Of a stretch of DNA of 64,000 nt, positions 11,091-21,944 are shown piece by piece. This stretch comes from Aspidapion aeneum (taxonomy: Eukaryota; Arthropoda; Insecta; Coleoptera; Brentidae). The stretch spans positions 856,501 through 920,500 of the forward strand of contig CAUYVT010000039.1 of assembly GCA_963576565.1 (NCBI GenBank). The letters are read 5' to 3'. Every line of letters begins with the position of its first letter. Position 1 is the first letter of the stretch. The position numbers were made by a program, and so were the translations under genes. The notes beneath the pieces were generated by a model. It was given only the letters and a program-made list of their open reading frames with translations. It was not told the DNA's origin and did no database searches.

Positions 11091-12165
11091 GGCTTAGTGC
11101 CTCCTCCTTTATTAAAATCTTCACTAATAACAAATTATTCTTGGTTGTTGGTTGGCAAGTTAACAGCTTATAATTTTATAATAAAACTGGAGTCTTTAGG
11201 TCGGTGACTAATAATTACATAAGAAATATCTTCTAAAAGACATAGATAGAGTTTCCAAGAAATTTTAAAAATAAAATTATTATTAATCATTGTTTTGATT
11301 GCTAATAAGCAACATTTTCACTAAAGCAAAATTGTGCAAGTTTTGTTGTTTGTTTCAAAAAATATTCCATAATTTTCTCGGAAACAAATGCCGGTTGTAG
11401 CTTCTTGTCTCCGGTTTGGCAACGTTTCCATTGAAGCAACTTTTGTGTTTCTGTTGCCAGTTTTCAGAAATGTTCTTTGATTTACTGAATTTTTCTCCCT
11501 GTTTTTAAAACAAATGCCACTTGTTGCTTCTTATGGCCGATTTTTAATTTGAGCGATAAACTTCAAAGGAAAATCGGCAAAAAGGCGAAACACAAACAAG
11601 TTGATATATTACCAACAATTGCAAATAAGGAAACTTCCGTCTTCTCTTCTCTCTTTATGCATCGAACCCAGAAAGTTTCATCAGCCGGGGGGGGGGGGCT
11701 TGCATATACGACAAGGAGATAAAAACTGACTACCCAAAGACACGTGTTTGGAATTTGTTATGATCTCCTCAGTGTGGCATAAGTTAAACAGCCTATCTAA
11801 ATTAAAATTGAAAAATAATCCATTTCTCACAGTGGAACTTTTTAAAATTACAAAACAGAATACGGACACACTCACTATTTTCTTCTTCTGCAGGTAAACA
11901 GTATTTTAGAAAAAAATAACGGATTTAGCGTTTTTATTTTATGTTTGAAAAAATAACTTGCCTGTGGTGATTGTTTCGTTTTGCGTTGTTATAGAATACC
12001 TTACTTTAGTGCCCTTAATATTAAGTGCTAGTGACAAATATTTAGAAGCTGCTTACAAATTATGGAAATGTTCACCAATTACAAATTACTCTTGATGACT
12101 GGTAAAACTGAGTGCAATAAATCCATATAATAGGTACTGTCAAATTTATAACAATAAAACAGTGC
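11091..12165. other. Non-coding stretch with a short duplication
   Basis: A phrase of about 35 bp ('aaacaaatgcc', then 'ttg..gcttcttg', then 'ccg.ttt') occurs at 11383 and again at 11506, suggesting an old duplication of about 123 bp. A run of G (about 11685-11697) is present. No gene is recognised. Confidence 0.35.
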
Positions 12166-12252
12166 TTGGATTGTCGGGAAACCCACCCTTTCTTAAAAGC
12201 GTCTCATCATCGTCGCGTCAGTTTGTCGGCACCTTTTCCAAACCTCAATAAA

Positions 12253-12414
12253 ATGCTAAAATTTATTGTTAAAAGTACAAATTTCCTTAGATTAGGTACA
12301 AATTTACAACCATTCAATAAAACTTGCCGTCTCTTTGATGGTTTGAGTGACCGCATAGTAAATAGTGGAAAGATTAAAGGATTTATACAAAACGGTGACG
12401 TTATTTACAAATGA
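12253..12414 (+). CDS. Small ORF with a mitochondrial-presequence-like N-terminus, unrecognised
   Basis: From ATG 12253 the frame reads MLKFIVKSTNFLRLGTNLQP and continues to TGA at 12412-12414, 53 residues. The start is basic, hydroxylated and free of acidic residues, as in mitochondrial targeting sequences. The sequence before it has few A/T runs and a TCAGT initiator-like word near 12218. I do not recognise a family. It could be the first exon of a host gene (a GT follows 'CAAAACG' at about 12390), a processed fragment, or chance. Confidence 0.25.
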   Translation: MLKFIVKSTNFLRLGTNLQPFNKTCRLFDGLSDRIVNSGKIKGFIQNGDVIYK

Positions 12415-12779
12415 ATGTCAAGATGATGCGACTCCTTTGAACTCCGGGTCTATTATAGTGTTTTTTGCAACAATAAACAGGACCCTGGTTTATTGTCCTG
12501 CTGTTTCGATTTATTGAGCTTTGTCTGCGTTTGCATGGTTACTGACATCGACATCAAAATTTCAATAAGTAGCAGGAAAATGATCGATAAATAACTTGTC
12601 TAAACCTTAGTACAAGCAATATAGTGCAGGCGCTGTAGGTAGTTGAGTATACAAAATATGAGGACCGCAGTTTGGTAATGGATTCTAGCTGACAATAGAT
12701 CACAGATTACCGATCTGGATGTTGCCAAGCCAGGTTTTGGTCCAATGTTTTTTTATCCCCCCTCCTCTTACAGTCGTGT

Positions 12780-14130
12780 CCAAATTTCCAAAAATTTAAC
12801 TAAGTTGACGCCCTAAAGCCACAATAACACAGAAGTGCATCAAAAATGTGTAAAATGTAACCTAAAAATAAAATTATATAAGTTTTTTAAATGTTAGCTG
12901 CAAAAACTCTTAAAAACCCCCCAGGCCCCACAAAACATGAAATTTTTAGGACTTCTTAAATTTTTCTCAAAAACTAAGCTTCTTGGAAAAAATAATATAA
13001 TTACCTTTATTGTAGACAATAAAATTTCCTTTTTAACAATATACAAGTCAGAGGGGTTAGCGCAATGAAATACTCTCCAGTGGCGTCCGTTTATTGAGTT
13101 AATGTAAAAAAATAAAAAAAAAGAAATTGTTTATTACAAGTTTTACCCCATTTTCTTGAAAACTAAGCTCTCTATCAAAAATTGTGCCTCACAGTTGATT
13201 GTAGATAATTAAATTTCGTTTAAAATGATGTATAATAAGGCAAGATTTGTCGTATTTATAACAATTTAGGGTCGTCCATAATTTACATCAATTTTGAAAA
13301 ATCACTAAAATTTTTTTACAAGTTTTATCCAATTTTCTCAAAAACTAAGCTTTTTACGAAAAAATTATTTCACACTTTATTGTAGAAAATAAAATTCTCT
13401 TTTCACTAGTGTATCAGTCCGAAGGGTGGCTCGATCGCCGATTTTTGTACACCAAAAGGAAATACCTACGGTATAATACCTACAGCAGTTCCTGGTATTT
13501 CCCAGTATTTTCTCAAATTTCAATGGTATTTCTTAGTATTTTCTGTATTTCCCCTAACCTGTACACCAACAGGAAATACCGTCAGTGTAATCAGACTAAT
13601 ACCAAACTCTGCAGCAGCGTCTGTTTTTTGAGAAAATGTAAAAAAAAATAAAAAACGACATGTTTCTCACAGGTTTTACCCGCTTATCTTAAAAATCAAG
13701 CCCTTTTTCAAAAATTTCATAGTTGATTCTAGACAATGAAATTTACTTTTAAACGCTGTATCACAAAGCATGATTTATCTTCAGATTAAAAGTTCACAGG
13801 CGTCCGTCAAGAAAATCAATTTTTACAAATCACTAAACATATTAATTATGTTTTACCAATATTCTCAGAAACTAAGCTTAACTAAAAAAAGTGTTTGATA
13901 GTTGTTTGTAGAAAATAAAATTTTCTTTTAAACGATGTGTAAGTCAGTAGGTTTTGATTAATAACAAACTCTCCAATGGAGGTCATTTAAAAAATAAATA
14001 AATAAAAACATTTTTGTCACAAGTATCTCCTGTACTTGATTGGAGAAAATAAAATTTCCTTTTAAACGATGTATAACAATGTAAGAAAATTTTAATTTTT
14101 AAAACTTTGGGGACGTCCGTAAATTAAATC
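12780..14130. repeat. Satellite-like tandem array, monomer about 176-190 bp
   Basis: The phrase 'aaaactaagct' recurs near 12969, 13155, 13345, 13691 (diverged) and 13868, each followed by 'ttgtagaaaataaaatttcc'-like sequence and then a variable block. Two alternating variants are visible: one with 'tggcgtccgtttattgagtt' and runs of A, the other with 'gtcgtccataatttacatca' and 'aaaaatcactaaa'. The 346-bp gap between the third and fourth phrases is explained by the MITE at about 13420-13588. There is no coding content. Confidence 0.65.
13420..13588. mobile_element. hAT-like MITE, copy A, inserted in the satellite array
   Basis: It matches the well-bounded copy at 37963-38141. It starts 'cgaagggtggctcgatcgcc', has 'gtacaccaaaaggaaatacc' near each end and several 'ggtatttcc' words, and contains 'cccctaacctgtacacc'. 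The terminal 'gagccacccc' is missing on the right, so this copy is truncated or decayed there. 'tatcagtc' before it and 'taatcagac' after it may be a degraded duplication. Confidence 0.6.
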
Positions 14131-14131
14131 A

Positions 14132-14547
14132 ATGTTTAAAAATCACCAAACAGTGGTAGAAATGTTTCGTAGTTTGCCCTTGGAAAAGATGGCTCTCCCA
14201 ACCCTATTCCCAGATTTGCCAGCCTGCCTGCTTCCTCATTTCCAATTATCCCAGTGTGACTTGGAATCCATGCCAACTGTATATTATTTTTTTCAATCAA
14301 CTTCTTTCTCACCATATTATCCCTTCACTCTTTGCTGAAACACCTCTTCTGCTTATCTTTTGTAAAGCACTCAATGAATCTGTGGATATAACTATCTTTT
14401 TTTCTGAGTTATTAACCAAATCAATTGCCTTTAAAATCGCATAAATCTCTGCATTACATGTAGTGGGACAATTAGGGAACCTAATTGCTTTTTTCAAATT
14501 CTTACCATAAATCCACTCCTTTCTCTTAACAAAAGGATTCGTCTGTG
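14132..14547 (-). pseudogene. LINE RNase H fragment, frameshifted
   Basis: On the minus strand, 'CNAEIYAILKAIDLVNN' and 'VISTDSLSALQKIS' are followed in a second frame by 'IQLAWIPSHTGIIGNEEA' and 'GRLANLGI'. These are the RNase H1-fold blocks found at the C-terminus of I/R1/jockey-like LINE proteins: the catalytic Glu region, the STDS Asp block, and the SHTG..GNE..D block (the final Asp is Gly here). The frame breaks near 14310. Upstream coding sequence seems to continue past the inserted element, at 15217 and beyond. Confidence 0.75.
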
Positions 14548-14555
14548 ATGTAATG

Positions 14556-15208
14556 AACCAAATATGTTGACATATTTGGATATCACGACCCTGAAAAAAT
14601 CAGCTGTTCTCCCGGGGCTGAATTTTACATTGGGTCTTATGGGAGGTCAGACGTTTTTTTATGATATTTTCAAAATGGCACTACAGATTTCCGCAAAACT
14701 TCAGTGAAATATTCTCAGACACCATCCCGATATTCCACCAAAGGTTTGTAAGGAAGCAATATGATTAAAAGGTTAAAATCTTCAAGATTTAGCATTCCTT
14801 ATTTTGAATTCAAATTACCCGCCATGTACCACATGCCAACTGTTATATTTGACATGTATTTGACTTTGACATCTGAGATTGTCACATTCGCTTCTGCTTT
14901 AAACTTAATTTTTGTGTGAGCTAATGAAGCGGCTATGAAAAATTAAGGATTACTATACAATTTAAAAAAAATTTTCTGCCAGAATAAAGTAAAAACAATC
15001 TCAAAAACGACTTTATTTTTAAAAAAATCAAATATTCATGAACCGTCATTCCAACTTCAATATTTTAAAGACAATCAGCTGTGTCGTAACGTGACTATCA
15101 AACAAAAAATCAGCCCCGGATGTGACGTCAACAAAGTGGAGGATCGTGGCCCATCCGTTTTGATAGCCCTGATTATATATCCAAATATGTCAACAGACAG
15201 GGACTCTA
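14556..15208. mobile_element. hAT-like non-autonomous element (about 653 bp)
   Basis: Flanked by a perfect 8-bp duplication ATGTAATG at 14548-14555 and 15209-15216. Inverted repeats share GTTGACATATTTGGATAT on the left (from 14566) and its reverse complement on the right (15176-15193). Further in, 'ccggggctga' near 14614 pairs with 'tcagccccgg' near 15110. The right end finishes AGACAGGGACTCTA, matching the end of the 74-bp element at 35063-35136; the left terminal 10 bases are degraded. No transposase is present. It interrupts the LINE RNase H fragment. Confidence 0.75.
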
Positions 15209-15216
15209 ATGTAATG

Positions 15217-15656
15217 TAAACAAATTGGCTTCTTGGCCATCGTTTTTCCACTTATTCCAGAAATTCTTGTTGATTTCATTAATGTTTTTTTAAACTTATC
15301 CTTTCATTTTTATCTATATATCTGGATACCATATCAAAAGCCTGCAGGGGGGGTCTTACTTCTTGACTTTTGTGGAAGCTTCGGTTCAAAAAATATTTTA
15401 GAAATACTTTTATTTCACAAAAACTTCATTTTAAGAATACAAAAACAAACTTTAATTTTTTTATTACTTAACATACTGACCCATATTTTTCTAGAACACA
15501 CTGTTACCAACCTATCAGTGTTACCAACTGTTCACATTTAAAATTACTTTAAAGTGAAAGCATTGAACTGAAAAAGCTATAGAAATAATACTTCCCCTAA
15601 TTTTAGGATGTAAACAAACCTATTGTAAATAAAAATATTCATACATTTTTAATATT
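15217..15656. other. LINE continuation and AT-rich non-coding stretch
   Basis: The first 80-100 bases on the minus strand would continue the RNase H-bearing LINE (for example 'NKWKNDG') once the hAT-like insertion is discounted. Further right nothing is recognised. The plus-strand frame 15233-15541 looks fortuitous. Confidence 0.35.
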
Positions 15657-16390
15657 TTAAATTTCAACAATTCGCAAACAATTACGAAAGTAATAAAATT
15701 TTTGCTTTCCTAATTGTTTCGTTAAAATATCCGCCTGTTGCATTTCAGTAGGAATATAATTTAGGATCCATTTTTCTTGGTCAACACATTCTCGCACAAA
15801 ATGGTGTCTCACATCTATGTGCTTTGTTCGTTTTGTTTCCATAGTTGACGCCATTTTTATGCAAGACTGTTTGTCTTCAAAAATGTTAATTGGAAAAAGA
15901 TTTACTTTTAAAATTTCAGAACATAATTGACCATTAAATAGACACGCAATAATACAAGATGATAAGGCTAAGTATTCGGATTCTGCACTTGACAAAGCAA
16001 CTACATTTTGTTTTCTTGTTTTCCATTCTATTATGTTGTCATTAAGTTTAATTAAAAACCCTGTGATACTTTTTCTTTTAACTTGGTCATTTGCAAAGTC
16101 CGAATCTACATATGAACATAGAGAAATAATTCCATTGTTACTTTTAGTAAACATTAAACCATAGTTTTGTGTTTTCTTAAGATATCTTAAGGTTTGTTTT
16201 AAGTATTGAAAATGTTCAAATGTGCAACAATTCTGGAATTGACTAAAATAACTGATACAATAACTTAAGTCTGGTCTTGTACCAAGCATGAGGTACATTA
16301 ACGAGCCTATCAGTTCTTTATATGGTAAATTTTCAGAAAACTGACAATTTTTATCAATATCAAGTTGCAGTTTAGGTTGCATTGGCAGAT
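15657..16390 (-). pseudogene. Copia (Ty1-like) pol C-terminus: RT end and RNase H
   Basis: A continuous 241-residue frame carries the block that closes copia polyproteins: 'LPYKELIGSLMYLMLGTRPD', 'YVDSDFANDQVKRKSITGF', 'VVALSSAESEYLALS', 'EDKQSCIKMA', 'HIDVRHHFVRE' and 'QQADILTKQLG'. RNase H catalytic acids are in the SDFA and AESEY boxes. The homology stops abruptly near 16390, so RT palm, integrase and gag are missing. The retained frame has no internal stop, so the truncation may be fairly recent. A 3' LTR would lie to the left but no pair was found. Confidence 0.9.
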
Positions 16391-18300
16391 CGGGCTCGAT
16401 TCTTTGCCAATCGACAGAAATACTGACGAAAACGTCAGTATTGTTAAGGTAATTTAAAATGCAATTTTTGTAGTTACAAAACCTCAGAAACTCAAGAAAA
16501 AGTGATGAGTGGTGTTAAAGAAACGAAATAAATATTATATTTGCGCTAACTTCCATTTACATGAATCTAAATTGCAAAAATTCGAACTCATTTCATAAAT
16601 AAACTATAGCATTGCAGCGCTGCCGGAATTCATTTTTCAACGTTCAAACTGGCGTTTTTTTAAATCAAGAGGCCGGTTTTCATCAAAACTTTTGTCGTCT
16701 ATTCTGAGCGACAGATCTTTTGACGCCCGCGACAATTTTTTCGGCTCTATCCATGTAGCATGTTTTTAGTCCGGGAGCCCCTAACCATATTTCTACCACA
16801 TATGTTATACGAATCCAACCTGCGTTATTTCGAAGGGCTAACCTTTATTTTTCTAAAACTTCACTTCTAATATACTGAATGCCTTAGTCCAGGAGAAATC
16901 CTCAAAAAATCACCTGTGGCGATGGCACTATGAATCTCGTTGATGAATGGTACAAAATTTTAACCGATTTTATAATGTTTCTTTTAATCTTTATTTCGAT
17001 CCTATAGAAGTCGGTACAGAAGATGTTAAGACAAAAACTATGACCCCTTAAATTTAGTTATTAAATATTATACATTTTACGATTTTGTTGGACGGCACTG
17101 TGGCTCAGATGACCTCCGTAGCGCTAGTAAATTATTTAACCAATAAATCTCAATACATAACTAGACAGGTTTTGTCATTCAAGAAAATTTATGGTTTATC
17201 AAACAATATCGAAATAATTGATTATTACGAGAGGGGAGAAGCAACAATGACCCTTACACCCCTGTAGAACATTTAAGAACTTTTGAAACATTTTAAAAAA
17301 AAGCTCAAAATCTTTAGAAAAAAATGTTTTTTCCTGTGAAGTATTTTGACAATTTATTGAATTGCATCTTTAAACATTTTCCATGCGGTGCTAAATTTAC
17401 ACTGGCTTTAGATCACCGGCGATTATTATTATTATTTTTAACATAAATTTAATACATAGCTGGTTTTTCTTCGGAATCTCTTAAAGAGTGTTTAATAGGG
17501 AATAAGGTCAAGTGGCACCTGGTTAAAAACATACCTATTGCTGTAGTGCTGATAATAATTTAAAAATAAAATCAAATCAAGTCAAAAAGCCTTTATTATT
17601 GAATATCTATACAGTGTGTCCACGTAAGTTGGCGGCATATGGGAAACTTTTTTATTAATAGCTTTACGAAAAAAAGTTATTCTTCATAAAAAGTTCTGCA
17701 TGGTCCAAAACCTAAAATGCAACTATCAGATCTTAAATTTTTTTAGTCATATTACGAGGTTTGTCAAAAAATGTGATTTTTGCTCTAGAGTAAAGTACCT
17801 TTCTTTTTGACAATATCGAAAATTGTTATTAAGAAAAGATGTTTAGAATTAAAAATAGCTTTCAAATATTTAACATTGTAATTTGGGTTTCTTCATTAAA
17901 TATAAACACAGTGGTGCACCCAGGAATATGTCGGGGGGACTGACGATTCCTCAGGATGTCGCATTTCATGCTATTTTATATTTTTTTTCATCAAATATCT
18001 ATAATGGATTCGCCCATAATAAACATAATATATAAAAAAATATACTGATAAGAATGGAAACAGTCGATTATTTTTTAAACTATACATGCAAAATCTCGAA
18101 AAAACGTTTAATTCAAAAGGTGCAGTAGGGTCTTAAAATATCTACTAAGCAGTGTAACGTGTCATTTTTACGTTTAAGGCAACGTTTATTTAGGTAAATA
18201 ATCAAGGCTCTTCGACTCGTCTTTCTGTACACAAATTAAGGGTATTTTATAGAGCTAGGTTTGGAGGTTATATAGTGTCCAAAAAGTTACCTTATAAAGG
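16391..18300. other. Non-coding stretch, short repeats
   Basis: A 'cagtgtgtccacgtaagttg' phrase at 17609 resembles the start of short dispersed insect repeats, as do 'acagggtgttcc' at 33592 and 'acatacagggtatttt' at 47097. Its other end was not found. The small frame at 17085-17267 shows no family signature. Confidence 0.35.
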
Positions 18301-19438
18301 AGACATTCCATCGAATTACTGTGGACACTACGCACATCGCATTATCTGGACATCGTAATTGGAATTTAAGATCACAGGTTTCGGGGAAAAATCACATTAC
18401 AACTTTTGATTGTTTTGTTTATCTATAAAATTTTGTAATTTTCTTTGACGTTCACGGAGATAAACAGCTGTTCTGCTGGGGCATGGCGGCGTTGCCGCAT
18501 CACAAATGGTTTCAGTAACAGAAAGGAAACATTTAGATGAACATTTCATTCGCTTATGTTTATTTTCGAGGATATTGGGAAAATAATTTCTCTTCCGAAC
18601 CTCATATCCTCCACGGATTAGCTAGTTTTGATAGCACGAAAACATAGTTAGGTCCACGGTTTGACCAGGAACAACCGAGGCTCCGCCCCTTTGATATCTT
18701 TATTAATTTGATGAGGAGAAGATAAAATAAATACGAGTTATGCACTTTTGTAAATGGGAGATAAACGAGGGATAAAAACCAAGACTAAAAGAATAAACGA
18801 AATCGTGTGAGTTAACATCTGAAGACTCTTGTGCCGAGTTTAAGCAGTAGTTCAGTGTGTATTTTTAGGTTCAGGTTCAGAAACAACTTTATTAATGTAG
18901 AAATGTTTTACAAAAATGGCGTCAAACCATATGAATCTTAGAGAAAACATTTATAAAGAGCAAAGGAAACTTTTGACTAAAACTGTAACTAAAATACAAC
19001 TAAATTCTACACTTAGAATAGCTTTACTCATATGGGAATTGGTTGAATGTTCAAATATTCCTGGGTTTGCTGCATGCTCTGATCTCCAGTAATTGAATTT
19101 ACATTTGATGGTTTCAATGCTGAGCATCTTATAGTCCGGCTGGTTATTTTCCTCCTACTTGCTATGTCGGCAGGGGTCCGGTAGGCAAATGTTCGGTCTA
19201 TGTATGGAGGGTGTCGCGACGTCCTTGTTATAAAAATTTCAACCATGGAAATAGATCCGACAACACCTCAAGGTGCGTTTTACGTATTTTCAATATTCCC
19301 TTGGTCGATGCTGCCCCCTATATACCGGTACGAAAGTATTAATGTATTTCCTCATTGGTTAGTTTGAAAACCGCGGGTTTTTTTCCTCCAGTCTCGCAAA
19401 CCGGATTTAGTGATTTTTTGGTGAGAGCTTTTTTTTTT

Positions 19439-19448
19439 ATAAATAGGT
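19439..19448 (+). promoter_or_regulatory. TATA-box-like element
   Basis: TATAAATAGG lies in a region richer in G and C than its flanks, about 340 bases upstream of a strong GTAAGT splice donor. It is only a candidate; no protein-coding exon was recognised downstream. Confidence 0.3.
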
Positions 19449-19963
19449 TTGCATCCTTATTTGAATTTAACCGGGAAAATTAGGTTGGTACTATCCCCAC
19501 CAGATCTACGAACGGTTTCCGGCCACTTCATTTTTTGTGTTCTCGACAAAGTGCCTTGTCTCTTTCCTAACGAATTTTGGCTGGGCTGGTGGCCGTCTGT
19601 TGGTGTCGCCATTGTTTCTGTGGTTATTGGCACTTATTGGCACTGCAGTAGATGCAGATTATACCAAAGACGGTTTACTGTGAGCCGTCGTGTTTAGGCG
19701 AATCTTAAAGTGACGCTCACACCCTTTGAGAGGGATTAAAAGGCGGCCTACGCCATTTGTACGGGAAATAAGAGCGGTAAGTTCGATTTTTTTTTTATTA
19801 TTTTTTTTGAATTCTTCAAGACAATATTTGCCTTCCAAATTGTAATTGTTTTTCGTGTGAAATGTACTTTTTCGACAAGAGACGTGGGAAATTTTTGGAG
19901 TTTTAATTATTTTTTTTTAATACCACGTTTTGGATAAAAACTATATATTGTTTTTCTTCTTTG

Positions 19964-19991
19964 TTCGGTTCGGTTCGGTTCGGTTCGGTTC
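19964..19991. repeat. (TTCGG)n microsatellite
   Basis: Five and a half perfect copies of the pentamer TTCGG, between a T-rich tract and an exon-like stretch. Confidence 0.9.
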
Positions 19992-21699
19992 TCCATTTCA
20001 TCGACGGGACAGTTGTGCTGGACGCTGGTGTGAAGCCGGGTGTAGCACTGTAACCCTGGGAAAGGTACGTTAGGATTATTTTAGTTTATCTGTTTAAATC
20101 TACTTTATTTTATTGAGTCGACATGGGGTTCTTGATTTAAATTACTCGGTGTAGGGGAACTTCGTGCAAAATAGACGAATTTCAGGAAACTGAAACATTT
20201 TATTTTCCACAGGGTTTTACGCTCGGGCAAGAATCCAGCAACCATTTTTGACTATGTGCAGTAAAAATTACTGCAATTTTATTACTCTAGCATCATGTGC
20301 TAGGAGATCCTCAGGGTGGGCGTGAACAGGACAGGACCCGGTGCAGTGGTGAGAAGATGTCTGGACAACAGATCTCCAGGTTTACAAAATAAAATAATTT
20401 TTTTTTATTTCTCATAGAATAATCCAGGACCAAGGTAGGAGCAAGCTTTAGATATAATTTTTTTTTACATATAATTTTCCATATAATTTTTTCATTAAGT
20501 ACAACTTTTGCATTCTTGTAAACGCAAGATAAGGTATGACGTCATAACCCCAATTTTGCGGCATAATTAAGCTAAGTTTAAATTGCTATTGCGTGCCATT
20601 CTGGCTCTGACTTGGTTTCCTTGTTACACTCATTTATTTTAAGCATGTTTCCAATATTAACTTCAACTTCAACCTTTAGAATAAACAAGATGAACTAAAT
20701 CTTTGTACAACCCAATGACCAACTTTGCAGAGACAAAAGAGAGATGAGGTTATATTTTTGTTAGCGGTTTCCTTACATTGTTTTACCTCATGGGGTGGAT
20801 CTCGGACTGGGTTGCTGTCTGTCTCATTCTACCCAACGTAGAATGATGACAGCGGATATTTGGTCCAGATCTCCCCTATGACGGAATAATTTTGGAAGTA
20901 TGTTTTTTTAACAATCATTTAGATAAGTGAGTCTTACACTACTGACTCAAATGTAGGTACACTGTGACCTGTTGGAAATGTGCATCTACCTACAAAGTAC
21001 TTTCTATTTGTGTCATTTTGATTCATTTAGGAATCTTTTGAAATCTTATTTTGTTTAATAGTCAATTTTTTTTGGGTTTTTTTAATTACACAAATACTCT
21101 GGAAGCCTCGGAAGTAAGTAGAGTTTCATTGTTTGGCTACAACGTTTGGGTTGAACTGTATTTCAAATAAGATCTTCTTTGTAAAACATTGATATTAAAA
21201 CACTGTGGCGCTTAACATTTTCTTATTTCTAAAAAGGGGGGCCCTTCTCCACTGTATAAAAGTTACCGGGCATATCAATGTTTTACCTAGCTGAAAACTA
21301 CAGTTCTGCTTCCAGATATTTGTTTAAGTACTCAGTGGTTTTTTTTTGTGTCACAAATTGGCACAGTGTTATTGTTCTATTCACAGTGTCACAAGATGTC
21401 ACCCAACGCATTTTAATTGGCCACAGCAGTAATAATTTTATTTTTACGGGGTTGGGCATATACAGCCCTAACACAACAACTTGTATTTTTTTTAAAGAAA
21501 CAACCGTCCTGAACCCAGTTATCGACAGTCAAAAACATATTATACTAAAAGTAATGTTAAAAAAGAATAGAAAATTTTCTAGTGACACTTTATTTGGTGA
21601 GGCTAGAGTAATGTATCTAAACTAAACATATGTTAACAAACGATATATTCAAGTTCTATCTTAACACAGGCTGAAAATCTACCAGCGAGCATACCAAAT

Positions 21700-21840
21700 G
21701 TTAGGTTAACATTATATCAGAGAACTTTACCATACACTGGCTCCTAAAATATATAACTCTCTACCAGCAGATTTAAAAGACAAACCATACCTTAAAATTA
21801 AATGTCAGCTACATACATGGATTTTGGATCCTTATATCAC
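21700..21840 (+). pseudogene. LINE ORF2 C-terminal fragment, interrupted by the BEL element
   Basis: The frame reads 'YIRELYHTLAPKIYNSLPAD' and then 'LKIKCQLHTWILDPYIT', matching the last tens of residues of jockey/CR1-type ORF2 proteins. The BEL element at 21841 is inserted here. Beyond its far end the sequence resumes with the duplicated ATCAC and a TAA, so the BEL copy seems to have landed in the final codons of this fragment. Confidence 0.5.
21836..21840. repeat. Target-site duplication of the BEL element (left), ATCAC
   Basis: ATCAC directly precedes the left LTR TGTTAAC start at 21841. The same five bases follow the right LTR end at 32624-32628. BEL/Pao integrases usually duplicate 4-6 bp. 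Confidence 0.65.
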
Positions 21841-21944
21841 TGTTAACGGCTCACCGTTAGTTTAGTTTTAGGATAATTTAGAATTACTTATTTTCTATCT
21901 TTTAGTTTACTTTTTCCGCATTTTTCTTGTTCAAGGTAAATGAG
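21841..21944 (+). repeat. BEL left LTR remnant (first 104 bases)
   Basis: It aligns without gaps to 32085-32188 with about two differences. It starts TGTTAACGGCTCACCGTTAG and stops at 'gtaaatgag', after which the sequence is gag coding. The rest of the LTR, the primer-binding site and the gag start are deleted. Confidence 0.85.

Larger units (their letters stand above)
18301..20500. other. Less AT-rich stretch with promoter- and exon-like signals, unrecognised
   Basis: This stretch is less AT-rich than its surroundings. On the minus strand a TATA-like GTATATAG (19310-19318) precedes a 72-residue frame ending at 19028, with AATAAA on that strand near 18888. On the plus strand TATAAATAGG (19439-19448) precedes about 330 bases ending at a GTAAGT donor near 19780. 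Further exon-like pieces (AG...GTACGT near 20040-20065, ACAG...GT near 20213-20380) follow. None encodes a recognisable protein. It could be the control region of a host gene, a non-coding RNA, or an old LTR. Confidence 0.3.

Noticed and set aside
19028..19246. 72-residue minus-strand protein
   Set aside because: Arg/Ser/Thr-rich with no recognised domain. Kept only as part of the promoter-like region, not as a gene.
21278..21625. 115-codon plus-strand frame upstream of the BEL element
   Set aside because: No domain and no Met context; it ends before the recognised LINE tail. It could be old LINE sequence but cannot be supported.
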